This document shows, piece after piece, positions 18,846 through 30,736 of a stretch of DNA of 64,000 bases; positions within the stretch are counted from its first letter, which is position 1, and each line of letters begins with the position of its first letter. The notes below the pieces were generated by a model. The model made no database searches. It saw only the letters and a program-made list of their open reading frames with translations, and had not been told where the DNA came from. The translations under genes and the position numbers were made by a program. This DNA is from Klebsiella planticola ATCC 33531. GTDB taxonomy: Bacteria > Pseudomonadota > Gammaproteobacteria > Enterobacterales > Enterobacteriaceae. Location: assembly GCF_000735435.1 (NCBI RefSeq), contig NZ_JMPP01000024.1, positions 186,001 through 250,000 on the forward strand, in the 5' to 3' direction.

Positions 18846-19514
18846 ATGTCAGCACTGAGTAAAGAAGCCATACTCGTTCATGAAGCGCTGGTCGCTCGTG
18901 GGCTGGAGACGCCGCTGCGTCCGCCAGTACAAGAAATTGATAATGAAACTCGCAAGAGCTTGATTGCCGGACACATGACCGAGATTATGCAACTGCTGAA
19001 TCTTGATCTAACTGATGACAGCCTGATGGAAACGCCACGACGCATCGCGAAAATGTACGTCGATGAGATTTTTTCCGGGCTGGATTATGCCAGGTTCCCA
19101 AAAATCACCGTTATCGAAAACAAGATGCAGGTCGATGAAATGGTAACCGTGCGCGATATTACCTTGACCAGCACCTGTGAACACCACTTTGTCACTATTG
19201 ATGGGAAAGCGACGGTAGCCTATATCCCGAAAGATTCGGTCATCGGCCTGTCGAAAATCAACCGTATCGTGCAGTTCTTCTCTCAGCGCCCGCAGGTGCA
19301 GGAGCGACTGACTCAGCAGATTTTAACGGCGCTGCAGACGCTGCTGGGCACCAGCAACGTTGCGGTATCCATTGATGCGGTGCATTACTGCGTCAAAGCG
19401 CGCGGTATCCGTGATGCCACCAGCGCCACGACGACGACCTCACTGGGCGGCCTGTTTAAATCCAGTCAGAATACTCGCCAGGAGTTCCTGCGCGCCGTAC
19501 GTCACCACAACTAA
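18846..19514 (+). CDS. folE: GTP cyclohydrolase I
   Basis: FolE converts GTP to 7,8-dihydroneopterin triphosphate, the first step of tetrahydrofolate (and queuosine precursor) synthesis. Its 222 residues equal the E. coli length. Zinc ligands are present: Cys111 and His114 in TSTCEHHF, and Cys182 in HYCVKARG. It is the zinc type, not the zinc-independent FolE2. yeiB starts 18 nt after the stop, forming the conserved folE-yeiB pair. Confidence 0.97.
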   Translation: MSALSKEAILVHEALVARGLETPLRPPVQEIDNETRKSLIAGHMTEIMQLLNLDLTDDSLMETPRRIAKMYVDEIFSGLDYARFPKITVIENKMQVDEMVTVRDITLTSTCEHHFVTIDGKATVAYIPKDSVIGLSKINRIVQFFSQRPQVQERLTQQILTALQTLLGTSNVAVSIDAVHYCVKARGIRDATSATTTTSLGGLFKSSQNTRQEFLRAVRHHN

Positions 19515-19532
19515 AAATACGGAGCAGGGCAG

Positions 19533-20690
19533 ATGGAGCGAAATGTCACGCTGGACTTTGTGCGCGGCGTCGCCATCCTCGGGATCCTGCTTCTCAATAT
19601 CAGCGCCTTCGGCTTGCCGAAGGCCGCCTACCTTAACCCGGCGTGGTCCGGGAGCCTTTCCCTCAGTGACGCCTGGACCTGGGCGATTCTCGATCTGTTT
19701 GCGCAGGTCAAATTCCTGACGCTGTTTGCCTTGCTGTTTGGCGCCGGATTACAGATGCTGCTGCCTCGCGGCAAGCGCTGGATCCAGTCGCGCCTCACGC
19801 TCCTGGCGCTGCTGGGTTTTATCCACGGTCTGTTTTTCTGGGATGGCGATATCCTGCTGGCCTATGCGCTAGTGGGGCTGGTGGCGTGGCGCATGGTGCG
19901 CGATGCGCATCACATCAAATCGCTGTTTAACACCGGCGTCGTGCTCTACGTCATCGGTGTTGCGGTACTCGTGCTGCTCGGTGTGATTTCTGGCGATGCG
20001 CCAAACCGTTCATGGGTGCCCGATGCGGCGAATTTACAGTATGAGCAATACTGGAAGCTGAACGGTGGGCTGGAGGCGGTCAGCAACCGTGCCGATATGC
20101 TCTCTGATAACCTGCTGGCGCTGGGGGCGCAGTACGGCTGGCAGCTGGCGGGGATGATGCTGATGGGCGCGGCGCTGATGCGCAGCGGCTGGTTAAAAGG
20201 GCAGTTTAGCCTCAGCCACTATCGCCGCACCGGCGCACTGCTGATTGTCGCCGGCATGGTCGTCAATCTGCCGGCTATTTTTGCCCAGTGGCATCTGGGG
20301 TGGAATCCTCGCTGGTGTGCGTTCCTGTTACAGGCTCCTCGCGAGCTGGGGGCGCCGCTGCAGACAATAGGCTATGCCTCGCTGGCATGGGGCTTCTGGC
20401 CGCAGCTGTGCAGGCTGCGGCTGGTGGGGGCTATCGCCTGCGTCGGGCGGATGGCGCTTACCAACTATCTGCTGCAAACGCTGATCTGTACCACTATTTT
20501 TTACCGTTTTGGCCTGTTTATGAAGTTTGACCGCCTGCAGCTGCTGGCTTTCGTTGTCCCGGTCTGGGCGGTAAATATGACCTTCTCTCTCTTTTGGCTA
20601 CGCCATTTCCGTCAGGGGCCGGTGGAATGGCTGTGGCGTCAGTTGACCCTGCGTGCGTCGGGGACATCACTAAAAAACACATCCAGATAA
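19533..20690 (+). CDS. yeiB: DUF418 inner-membrane protein YeiB
   Basis: A 385-residue multi-span membrane protein of the DUF418 family with no proven biochemical role. Hydrophobic segments start at GVAILGILLLNISAFG (about 12-27), with the family signature LFALLFGAGLQ near residues 61-71 and a C-terminal DUF418 block (RMALTNYLLQTLICT). It is translationally close to folE and probably co-transcribed; that pairing is conserved in enterics but unexplained. Confidence 0.9.
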   Translation: MERNVTLDFVRGVAILGILLLNISAFGLPKAAYLNPAWSGSLSLSDAWTWAILDLFAQVKFLTLFALLFGAGLQMLLPRGKRWIQSRLTLLALLGFIHGLFFWDGDILLAYALVGLVAWRMVRDAHHIKSLFNTGVVLYVIGVAVLVLLGVISGDAPNRSWVPDAANLQYEQYWKLNGGLEAVSNRADMLSDNLLALGAQYGWQLAGMMLMGAALMRSGWLKGQFSLSHYRRTGALLIVAGMVVNLPAIFAQWHLGWNPRWCAFLLQAPRELGAPLQTIGYASLAWGFWPQLCRLRLVGAIACVGRMALTNYLLQTLICTTIFYRFGLFMKFDRLQLLAFVVPVWAVNMTFSLFWLRHFRQGPVEWLWRQLTLRASGTSLKNTSR

Positions 20691-20721
20691 CGATCTCGAT
20701 CACAATCATTAACAAAACGGA

Positions 20722-20755
20722 TGTAACCGTTTCCAGGCTTGTGACATCACTCACG
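20722..20755 (+). promoter_or_regulatory. Gal operator and CRP site upstream of galS
   Basis: The Gal operator-like TGTAACCGTTTCCA at 20722-20735 is followed by a CRP site, TGTGA-N6-TCACG, at 20740-20755. This is consistent with GalS autoregulation and cAMP-CRP activation. The same module precedes mglB. Confidence 0.85.
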
Positions 20756-20845
20756 TAGCGTGCAGCACGTCGCTGCCAGAATAGCCACCTTGCTGAACAC
20801 AGGAGGTGGGTGTGACGTATTGCAATTCTCTTAAGGGCGGTAAGC

Positions 20846-21868
20846 ATGATCACCATTCGTGATGTCGCCCGTCAGGCGGGCGTTTCCGTGGCGACCGTCT
20901 CGCGCGTGCTGAACAACAGCGCGCTGGTGAGCCCGGATACGCGGGAAAATGTAATGAAAGCGGTAACGCAGCTGGGCTACCGGCCGAACGCCAACGCGCA
21001 GGCGCTGGCGACACAGGTCAGCGACACCATTGGCGTGGTGGTGATGGATGTGTCGGATGCCTTTTTCGGCGCGCTGGTCAAAGCGGTGGATACGGTCGCT
21101 CAGCAGCACCAGAAATATGTGTTGATCGGCAATAGCTACCATGAGGCGGAAAAAGAGCGTCATGCCATCGAGGTACTGATTCGCCAGCGCTGTTCCGCGC
21201 TTATCGTACATTCCAAAGCCCTCAGCGATGAAGAGCTTGGCGACTTCATGGAGCATATCCCGGGGATGGTGCTGATTAACCGCATTGTGCCCGGCTACGC
21301 GCACCGCTGCGTGGGGCTGGATAACGTCAGCGGGGCGCTGATGGCCACACGGATGCTGCTGAACCACGGCCACCAGCGAATCGGCTACCTCTCCTCAAAC
21401 CATGGCATTGAAGATGACGATATGCGCCGGGAAGGGTGGATTAAGGCGTTACAGGAACAAAACATTATCGCGCCAGACAGCTGGATCGGCTCGGGCACGC
21501 CGGATATGCAGGGCGGAGAAGCGGCTATGGTTGAGCTGCTGGGGCGCAATTTAGGCCTGACCGCGGTCTTTGCCTACAATGACAGCATGGCGGCCGGGGC
21601 GCTGACGACGCTCAAAGATAACGGCATTGCGGTACCGCAGCATTTGTCGCTGATCGGTTTTGACGACATCCCAATTTCTCGTTACACCGACCCACAGCTG
21701 ACGACCGTGCGCTATCCTGTTATGTCAATGGCGAAGCTGGCAACGGAGCTGGCGCTGCTGGGGGCGGCAGGCAAACTGGATCATGAAGCGCGTCATTGCT
21801 TTATGCCAACGCTGGTGCGCCGTCATTCGGTGATGCCGCGGCAAATTGCGGGGCCGATCACTAACTGA
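20846..21868 (+). CDS. galS: Mgl repressor and galactose regulon isorepressor GalS
   Basis: LacI-family repressor that binds galactose or fucose. The 340-residue protein has an N-terminal helix-turn-helix ([20 protein letters not shown], residues 2-21), a hinge helix (NANAQALA) and a periplasmic-binding-protein-like sugar domain. The wording follows E. coli GalS rather than GalR, and the position directly upstream of mglBAC supports this. The ATG follows AAGGGCGG. Operators lie upstream of itself and of mglB. Confidence 0.96.
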   Translation: MITIRDVARQAGVSVATVSRVLNNSALVSPDTRENVMKAVTQLGYRPNANAQALATQVSDTIGVVVMDVSDAFFGALVKAVDTVAQQHQKYVLIGNSYHEAEKERHAIEVLIRQRCSALIVHSKALSDEELGDFMEHIPGMVLINRIVPGYAHRCVGLDNVSGALMATRMLLNHGHQRIGYLSSNHGIEDDDMRREGWIKALQEQNIIAPDSWIGSGTPDMQGGEAAMVELLGRNLGLTAVFAYNDSMAAGALTTLKDNGIAVPQHLSLIGFDDIPISRYTDPQLTTVRYPVMSMAKLATELALLGAAGKLDHEARHCFMPTLVRRHSVMPRQIAGPITN

Positions 21869-21880
21869 TGATGTGCCTTA

Positions 21881-21913
21881 TGTAACCGCTTTCAATCTGT
21901 GAGTAAATTCACA
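21881..21913 (+). promoter_or_regulatory. Gal operator and perfect CRP site upstream of mglB
   Basis: Operator TGTAACCGCTTTCA at 21881-21894, and CRP site TGTGA-N6-TCACA at 21898-21913 with both half-sites perfect. The long leader to mglB (22161) contains further weak dyads such as GCGCTAAACGC. Confidence 0.9.
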
Positions 21914-22161
21914 GTATATTAACATTCAACTGATTATGATGGCCTCGTTTACCAGTCTGAACCACTATGTCACGGTGATTAATCACTTTTACCGTAGGAA
22001 TAAGGCGCTAAACGCTTAATTAAGTCGTATTTCTGGAGCGTTACCCTACACGGAAGACAGAATTTACAGTCGTGAATGTTGTTGTGCGGTAACACTAATG
22101 TAACAAGTCCCCGCCAGCTATTTTCACACCAACGACCCTGCATAATAAAACCGGAGATTCC

Positions 22162-23160
22162 ATGAATAAGAAGGTGTTAACCCTGTCTGCTGTTATGGCT
22201 AGCATGTTATTTGGCGCCGCGGCACACGCAGCGGATACCCGCATCGGCGTAACCATTTATAAATATGACGACAACTTTATGTCGGTCGTGCGCAAGGCGA
22301 TTGAGAAAGACGGCAAATCAGCGCCGGACGTTCAGCTGCTGATGAATGACTCGCAGAATGACCAGTCCAAACAGAACGATCAGATTGACGTCCTGCTGGC
22401 AAAAGGGGTGAAGGCGCTGGCGATTAACCTGGTGGACCCGGCAGCGGCTGGCACCGTTATCGAAAAAGCGCGCGGCCAGAACGTACCGGTGGTGTTCTTT
22501 AACAAAGAGCCGTCCCGCAAAGCGCTGGACAGCTATGACAAAGCCTTCTACGTCGGTACTGACTCCAAAGAGTCCGGGATTATTCAGGGCGACCTGATTG
22601 CCAAGCACTGGAAAGCTAATCCGAACTGGGATCTGAACAAAGACGGTCAGATTCAGTATGTCCTGCTGAAAGGCGAGCCGGGCCACCCGGATGCTGAAGC
22701 GCGTACCACCTACGTGGTGAAAGAGCTGAATGACAAAGGTCTGAAGACTCAGCAGCTGCAGATGGACACCGCGATGTGGGATACCGCTCAGGCGAAAGAT
22801 AAGATGGATGCCTGGCTGTCTGGTCCGAACGCTAACAAAATTGAAGTGGTTATCGCCAACAACGATGCGATGGCAATGGGCGCGGTTGAAGCGCTGAAGG
22901 CCCACAATAAGAGCAGCATTCCGGTATTCGGCGTCGATGCCCTGCCTGAAGCGCTGGCGCTGGTAAAATCTGGCGCGATGGCCGGTACGGTGCTGAACGA
23001 TGCTAACAACCAGGCGAAGGCTACCTTCGATCTGGCGAAAAACCTGGCCGATGGTAAAGAAGCGGCAGCGGGTACTAACTGGAAGATTGAGAATAAGATC
23101 GTCCGCGTACCTTATGTTGGCGTAGATAAAGACAATCTGAGCCAGTTTATCGGTAAATAA
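22162..23160 (+). CDS. mglB: Galactose/glucose-binding periplasmic protein MglB
   Basis: High-affinity binding protein for galactose and glucose, feeding MglAC and acting as ligand presenter for the Trg chemoreceptor. Of 332 residues, 1-23 are a signal peptide ending AAAHA, so the mature protein starts ADTRIGV. The calcium-binding EF-loop DLNKDGQIQ is visible in the middle. Sugar contacts such as the [10 protein letters not shown] region are as in the E. coli protein. The 177-bp gap to mglA contains strong RNA structure. Confidence 0.97.
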   Translation: MNKKVLTLSAVMASMLFGAAAHAADTRIGVTIYKYDDNFMSVVRKAIEKDGKSAPDVQLLMNDSQNDQSKQNDQIDVLLAKGVKALAINLVDPAAAGTVIEKARGQNVPVVFFNKEPSRKALDSYDKAFYVGTDSKESGIIQGDLIAKHWKANPNWDLNKDGQIQYVLLKGEPGHPDAEARTTYVVKELNDKGLKTQQLQMDTAMWDTAQAKDKMDAWLSGPNANKIEVVIANNDAMAMGAVEALKAHNKSSIPVFGVDALPEALALVKSGAMAGTVLNDANNQAKATFDLAKNLADGKEAAAGTNWKIENKIVRVPYVGVDKDNLSQFIGK

Positions 23161-23337
23161 TTATTGAGTTACGGGCGTGAGCTCTCCCGGAACAGGTCGG
23201 GTTGCCGAAAAGCGAAGGCGGCGGCAACCTGAAATACTCCGGATATTCGCGCCCGATTATTCCTGATACAGAACCCGACCCCGATGGCGACGCGTATGCG
23301 TCGGTAGGGGTGTGCATGAACGCAGCCAGGTATAACT
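23161..23337 (+). other. mglB-mglA intercistronic RNA structure
   Basis: A 177-nt non-coding spacer inside the operon. An outer pairing (CGGGCG near 23172 with CGCCCG near 23249) encloses GGTTGCCG/CGGCAACC. Such structures commonly protect an upstream mRNA and give excess binding protein over ATPase and permease; that role is inferred. Confidence 0.6.
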
Positions 23338-24858
23338 ATGGTCAGCAATAATAGCGAACGGTCAGGCGAATTCTTGTTGGAAATGAGCAATATCAACAAA
23401 TCGTTTCCTGGCGTCAAGGCACTCGATAATGTCAATCTGAAAGTCCGTCCTCATTCTATTCATGCATTAATGGGAGAGAACGGTGCGGGTAAGTCGACAT
23501 TATTAAAATGCCTTTTTGGAATCTATCAAAAAGATTCCGGTAGTATTCTTTTTCAGGGAAAAGAGATCGATTTCCATTCAGCGAAAGAAGCGTTGGAAAA
23601 CGGTATTTCTATGGTTCACCAGGAGTTAAACCTGGTATTGCAACGTTCGGTGATGGACAACATGTGGCTGGGGCGTTATCCCACTAAAGGCGTGTTTGTC
23701 GATCAGGAAAAAATGTATCGTGATACCAAGGGGATATTTGATGAACTGGATATTGATATCGATCCGCGCGCCCGCGTCGGCACGTTATCAGTATCGCAGA
23801 TGCAGATGATTGAAATCGCCAAGGCATTTTCTTATGACGCGAAAATTGTCATTATGGATGAGCCTACGTCATCACTGACGGAGAAAGAAGTTAATCACCT
23901 GTTTAAGATTATCCGTAAGCTGAAAGAACGCGGCTGCGGTATTGTCTATATTTCTCACAAGATGGAAGAGATCTTTCAGCTGTGCGATGAAATAACGATT
24001 TTGCGTGATGGTCAGTGGATTGCCACCCAGCCGCTGGAAGGCCTGGATATGGATAAGATCATCGCCATGATGGTGGGGCGCTCGTTAACCCAGCGCTTCC
24101 CGGAGAAGCACAATACGCCGGGTGAAACCATTCTGGAAGTGCGCAACCTGACCTCGCTGCGTCAGCCATCGATTCGCGATGTCTCCTTCGATCTGCGAAA
24201 AGGAGAGATCCTCGGTATCGCCGGGCTGGTGGGAGCGAAGCGTACCGATATTGTCGAAACACTTTTCGGGATCCGCGAAAAATCAGGCGGCACGATTACG
24301 CTGCACGGCAAGAAGATCAATAACCATAGCGCGAATGAAGCAATTAATCATGGTTTTGCGTTAGTCACCGAAGAACGCCGTTCCACCGGTATATATGCTT
24401 ATCTGGATATCGGCTTTAACTCGCTGATCTCCAATATTAAGAAATATAAAAACAAGGTGGGTCTGCTGGACAATTCCCGCATGAAAAGCGATACCCAGTG
24501 GGTGATTGATTCGATGCGCGTGAAAACCCCCGGCCAGCATACGCAAATTGGTTCGTTGTCCGGTGGTAACCAGCAAAAGGTTATTATTGGTCGCTGGCTT
24601 TTAACCCAGCCGGAAATTCTGATGCTTGATGAACCTACGCGCGGGATTGATGTTGGCGCGAAGTTCGAAATTTATCAGCTGATTGCTGAGCTGGCGAAGA
24701 AAAATAAAGGGATCATCATTATTTCCTCCGAGATGCCGGAGCTGCTGGGTATTACCGACCGTATTCTGGTTATGAGCAACGGTCTTGTTGCCGGAATTGT
24801 TGAGACAAAAACTACTACGCAGAACGAAATTTTACGTCTTGCGTCGTTGCATCTTTAA
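23338..24858 (+). CDS. mglA: Galactose/methyl-galactoside ABC transporter ATPase MglA
   Basis: Duplicated ABC ATPase of 506 residues that energises MglC. Domain 1 has Walker [10 protein letters not shown], signature [14 protein letters not shown] and Walker [12 protein letters not shown]. Domain 2 has the degenerate Walker [10 protein letters not shown] (no lysine-threonine P-loop), signature [15 protein letters not shown] and Walker [13 protein letters not shown]. The degenerate second P-loop is typical of this sugar family (RbsA, XylG, MglA), not a defect. mglC follows by 15 nt. Confidence 0.97.
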   Translation: MVSNNSERSGEFLLEMSNINKSFPGVKALDNVNLKVRPHSIHALMGENGAGKSTLLKCLFGIYQKDSGSILFQGKEIDFHSAKEALENGISMVHQELNLVLQRSVMDNMWLGRYPTKGVFVDQEKMYRDTKGIFDELDIDIDPRARVGTLSVSQMQMIEIAKAFSYDAKIVIMDEPTSSLTEKEVNHLFKIIRKLKERGCGIVYISHKMEEIFQLCDEITILRDGQWIATQPLEGLDMDKIIAMMVGRSLTQRFPEKHNTPGETILEVRNLTSLRQPSIRDVSFDLRKGEILGIAGLVGAKRTDIVETLFGIREKSGGTITLHGKKINNHSANEAINHGFALVTEERRSTGIYAYLDIGFNSLISNIKKYKNKVGLLDNSRMKSDTQWVIDSMRVKTPGQHTQIGSLSGGNQQKVIIGRWLLTQPEILMLDEPTRGIDVGAKFEIYQLIAELAKKNKGIIIISSEMPELLGITDRILVMSNGLVAGIVETKTTTQNEILRLASLHL

Positions 24859-24873
24859 GAGCAGGGGCTTCTC

Positions 24874-25884
24874 ATGAGTGCGTTAAATAAAAAAAGTTTT
24901 CTCACGTACCTGAAAGACGGTGGGATTTACGTTGTTCTTTTGGTTTTGCTGGCGATTATTATTTTCCAGGACCCGACGTTCTTAAGTTTGCTGAACTTGA
25001 GTAACATCCTGACTCAGTCTTCGGTGCGTATTATTATCGCGCTCGGCGTTGCCGGGCTGATTGTGACCCAGGGTACCGACCTCTCTGCCGGTCGCCAGGT
25101 CGGGCTGGCGGCGGTTATCGCCGCAACCATGCTCCAGGCGGTCGATAATGCCAACAAGGTGTTCCCGGAGATGGCGACCATGCCGATTCCGCTGGTGATC
25201 CTGCTGGTCTGCGCGATCGGTGCGGTTATCGGGCTGATTAACGGGATCATTATCGCGTATCTGAACGTGACGCCGTTTATCACCACCCTCGGTACGATGA
25301 TCATTGTCTACGGCATCAACTCCCTGTACTACGATTTTGTCGGCGCATCGCCTATTTCCGGCTTTGACAGCCACTTCTCGCACTTTGCGCAAGGGTTTAT
25401 CGCGCTGGGATCGTTCCGCCTGTCGTACATTACGTTCTACGCGGCGATTGCGGTGTTCTTCGTGTGGATCCTGTGGAATAAAACCCGTTTTGGTAAAAAT
25501 ATTTTTGCCATCGGCGGTAACCCGGAAGCAGCGAAGGTTTCTGGCGTGAACGTGGCGCTGAACCTGCTGATGATTTATGCCCTGTCCGGTGTGTTCTATG
25601 CTTTTGGCGGTCTGCTGGAGGCCGGGCGTATCGGTTCGGCCACCAACAACCTCGGCTTTATGTATGAGCTGGATGCGATTGCGGCCTGCGTCGTTGGCGG
25701 CGTGTCGTTCAGCGGCGGTGTGGGTACGGTGCTTGGTGTGGTGACCGGGGTGATCATCTTCACCGTTATTAACTACGGCCTGACCTATATCGGCGTAAAC
25801 CCCTACTGGCAGTACATCATCAAAGGGGCGATCATTATCTTCGCCGTGGCGCTGGATTCGTTGAAATACGCGCGCAAAAAATAA
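24874..25884 (+). CDS. mglC: Galactose/methyl-galactoside ABC transporter permease MglC
   Basis: Inner-membrane permease of 336 residues with about ten spans, of the BPD_transp_2 family. Conserved blocks include GTDLSAGRQVGLAA and GGNPEAAKVSGVNV, the latter being the ATPase-coupling loop. It is the final gene of mglBAC; a strong terminator lies 18 nt after the stop. Confidence 0.97.
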   Translation: MSALNKKSFLTYLKDGGIYVVLLVLLAIIIFQDPTFLSLLNLSNILTQSSVRIIIALGVAGLIVTQGTDLSAGRQVGLAAVIAATMLQAVDNANKVFPEMATMPIPLVILLVCAIGAVIGLINGIIIAYLNVTPFITTLGTMIIVYGINSLYYDFVGASPISGFDSHFSHFAQGFIALGSFRLSYITFYAAIAVFFVWILWNKTRFGKNIFAIGGNPEAAKVSGVNVALNLLMIYALSGVFYAFGGLLEAGRIGSATNNLGFMYELDAIAACVVGGVSFSGGVGTVLGVVTGVIIFTVINYGLTYIGVNPYWQYIIKGAIIIFAVALDSLKYARKK

Positions 25885-25901
25885 TCGTCCGTTGTTATCC
25901 T

Positions 25902-25929
25902 GCCCGCGCCATTGGCGCGGGCTTTTTTT
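25902..25929 (+). terminator. Intrinsic terminator of mglBAC
   Basis: Nine-bp GC stem GCCCGCGCC/GGCGCGGGC with loop ATT, followed by seven T. The rest of the gap to sanA holds one more weak dyad, CCGTTTA/TAAACGG at 26029-26059. Confidence 0.93.
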
Positions 25930-26135
25930 CGTCTTTTGATCACGGCCTGGGCGAAAGTGGGAGATTGTTGCCGCGGCCTCAGTCCGGTTGTTGGGGGACA
26001 TGTCGTAGAGTGCGCTTAGCCCAAACTACCGTTTACCTGAACCAGGCTACGATAAACGGCTTACCGCGCAAGGCGGCATTCTGCAGAAGGGGATGGCGAA
26101 CGGGCCGGGGGAAAGCATGCCGTCATCAACGACCG

Positions 26136-26849
<714 letters not shown>

Positions 26850-26924
26850 TCACCTGACTCATGTGGACAATGGAGCTATCAGGCTACTTTACCCGCCGGG
26901 CAAGAGCAAGAAACCATCGTTTAA

Positions 26925-27860
<936 letters not shown>

Positions 27861-27919
27861 GGCGTTGCCTCATAACAATGTAATGGGAATCTAGTGTACG
27901 GGCGGGGGTAGCCCGTATA

Positions 27920-27986
27920 TGTGATTAATATCTCATTGTTTATGCAACATGTTTATGTTGCACCAATAAATGTGATGTAAATCACA
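27920..27986 (-). promoter_or_regulatory. cdd promoter module: CRP, CytR, CRP
   Basis: CRP-like TGTGA-N6-TCTCA at 27920-27935, inverted CytR-type half-sites GCAAC and GTTGC at about 27943-27960, and a perfect CRP site TGTGA-N6-TCACA at 27971-27986. The distal CRP site ends one base before the yohK stop codon. The arrangement matches CRP/CytR-controlled nucleoside genes. Confidence 0.85.
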
Positions 27987-27987
27987 T

Positions 27988-29116
<1,129 letters not shown>

Positions 29117-29129
29117 TTAAACCTTGAAA

Positions 29130-29145
29130 TGTGCTACCGATCACA
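29130..29145 (-). promoter_or_regulatory. CRP-like site upstream of yohJK
   Basis: TGTGC-N6-TCACA, nine of ten half-site bases matching, 50-65 bp upstream of the yohJ start. Catabolite control of yohJK is inferred. Confidence 0.6.
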
Positions 29146-29409
29146 TCATGAATTCCAGGCATAGATTGAATAGAGTAATGGAACCTTCGGGCATGCGGAA
29201 TGCATGTTGATAAATCCTGCGATAAATAATAGTGAAAACGGCTCAGGGAGAGCGGGGGGACCGCGCTTTAGCCCCGCCGCTCCGGCACAACCCTGCTGTT
29301 CGCTGCGCGGCAAATTAAGCCTGATACGCATGGCGCTATCCCTGCCTTATCACACGTTTCGACCGGTAAGCGCAGCCGAGCCACATTGAGATCTTTCAAC
29401 CGACGCACA

Positions 29410-29438
29410 GAGGCGCTACCATAGCGCCTCTTTTTTTT
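29410..29438 (+). terminator. Intrinsic terminator in the dusC leader
   Basis: Perfect 8-bp stem GAGGCGCT/AGCGCCTC with loop ACCAT and eight T. It ends 12 nt before the dusC ATG and faces dusC. The 370-bp yohJ-dusC gap also holds a larger GC-rich pairing near 29245-29275. It either ends an unknown upstream transcript or attenuates dusC. Confidence 0.85.
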
Positions 29439-29450
29439 CCGGGTAACAAT

Positions 29451-30383
29451 ATGCGTGTATTACTGGCGCCGATGGAAGGCGTGCTCGATTCGCTGGTGCG
29501 CGAGCTGCTGACCGAGGTTAACGATTACGATCTCTGCATCACCGAGTTTCTGCGGGTGGTGGATCAGCTGCTGCCGGTAAAATCGTTCTATAAACTGTGC
29601 CCGGAACTCCATCATCAAAGCCGCACGCCTTCCGGCACCCGCGTCCGGGTGCAGCTGCTGGGGCAATATCCGCAATGGCTGGCGGAAAATGCCGCGCGGG
29701 CGGTGGAGCTGGGCTCCTGGGGCGTCGACTTGAACTGCGGCTGTCCGTCAAAGCTGGTGAACGGCAGCGGCGGCGGGGCGACGCTGCTTAAAGATCCGGA
29801 GCTTATCTATCGTGGCGCAAAAGCGATGCGCGAAGCGGTACCGGATCATCTGCCGGTGACGGTCAAAATTCGCCTGGGCTGGGACAGCGGCGCACGCCAG
29901 TTCGAAATTGCCGATGCGGTAGAGCAGGCCGGCGCGACGGAGCTCGTGGTTCACGGACGCACGAAAGAAGACGCTTATAAAGCGGAGCGGATCAACTGGG
30001 CGGCGATTGGCGAAATCCGCCAGCGGCTGTCAATTCCGGTTGTCGCTAACGGCGAAATCTGGGACTGGCAAAGCGCACAGGAGTGTCTGGCGGTCACCGG
30101 CTGCGACTCGCTGATGATTGGTCGCGGCGCGCTGAACGTGCCAAATTTAAGCCGGGTCATCAAATATAATGAACCGCGCATGCCGTGGCCGCAGGTCGTG
30201 GAGCTACTGAAAAAATATACGCGTCTGGAAAAACAGGGCGATACCGGGCTGTATCATGTTGCGCGAATTAAACAGTGGCTCAGTTATTTGCGCAAAGAAT
30301 ATGATGAGGCGCTGGTCGTGTTTAATGAAATACGCACGCTGAAAACCTCGGCGGACATTGCGGTAGCCATTGCCCGTTATTAG
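29451..30383 (+). CDS. dusC: tRNA-dihydrouridine(16) synthase
   Basis: DusC is an FMN enzyme that reduces U16 in the D-loop of tRNAs using NADPH. The 310-residue TIM barrel has the catalytic segment [17 protein letters not shown] with Cys98, the FMN-binding [12 protein letters not shown] loop, GEIWDWQSA and [10 protein letters not shown], and the C-terminal helical tRNA-binding domain. Length and wording match DusC rather than DusA or DusB. The ribosome site is weak (GGGTAACAAT), and an intrinsic terminator sits directly upstream. Confidence 0.95.
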   Translation: MRVLLAPMEGVLDSLVRELLTEVNDYDLCITEFLRVVDQLLPVKSFYKLCPELHHQSRTPSGTRVRVQLLGQYPQWLAENAARAVELGSWGVDLNCGCPSKLVNGSGGGATLLKDPELIYRGAKAMREAVPDHLPVTVKIRLGWDSGARQFEIADAVEQAGATELVVHGRTKEDAYKAERINWAAIGEIRQRLSIPVVANGEIWDWQSAQECLAVTGCDSLMIGRGALNVPNLSRVIKYNEPRMPWPQVVELLKKYTRLEKQGDTGLYHVARIKQWLSYLRKEYDEALVVFNEIRTLKTSADIAVAIARY

Positions 30384-30390
30384 GAAAGAT

Positions 30391-30406
30391 TGTTAAATCG
30401 CTCACA
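30391..30406 (+). promoter_or_regulatory. CRP-like site upstream of oprB
   Basis: TGTTA-N6-TCACA, nine of ten half-site bases, 73 bp before the RAT sequence. It fits catabolite activation of a sugar porin; no clear -35/-10 pair could be assigned. Confidence 0.5.
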
Positions 30407-30478
30407 CTTTATTACTTCGGGACCATCTGCTGATGGGAATTTCCGTCGCTGAGTGATATTGTGCTAGTCATATATTCA

Positions 30479-30505
30479 GGGTTGCTACTGATACAGGCAA
30501 AACCT
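30479..30505 (+). promoter_or_regulatory. RAT antiterminator site 1 (before oprB)
   Basis: A BglG-type ribonucleic antiterminator ending CAGGCAAAACC, aligned with the two sites at bglG and bglF. It overlaps the left arm of the terminator that follows, so protein binding would block termination. Confidence 0.85.
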
Positions 30506-30549
30506 AAGCACTTCCGCCATTCGTGGCTGGAGTGCTTAGGTTTTTTTTT
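30503..30549 (+). terminator. Conditional terminator overlapped by RAT 1
   Basis: Ten-bp stem CCTAAGCACT/AGTGCTTAGG followed by nine T. The promoter-proximal position, 187 nt before oprB, is that of an attenuator relieved by a BglG-family protein. The rest of the leader to 30736 is AT-rich without a gene. Confidence 0.88.
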
Positions 30550-30736
30550 GCCTTTTATTTTTGAGGAATAAAATGGTTATTTAAAACAATAAGTTATTAC
30601 CTGGTCGGTTGCTTCAACAAAGCAGTTGAATGGCTGGCAGGCCAGGTATTGAAAAAATAAATATAAAGACCAAAAACGGGCGGGTTTATTGCCTGGGGCC
30701 AGCTATTACCCTTATTCAGTCACAACGGATATCATT

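Noticed and set aside
24205-24255. Degenerate second Walker A in mglA, possible inactivating change
   Set aside because: The same degeneration is normal for the second domain of RbsA/XylG/MglA-type sugar ATPases.
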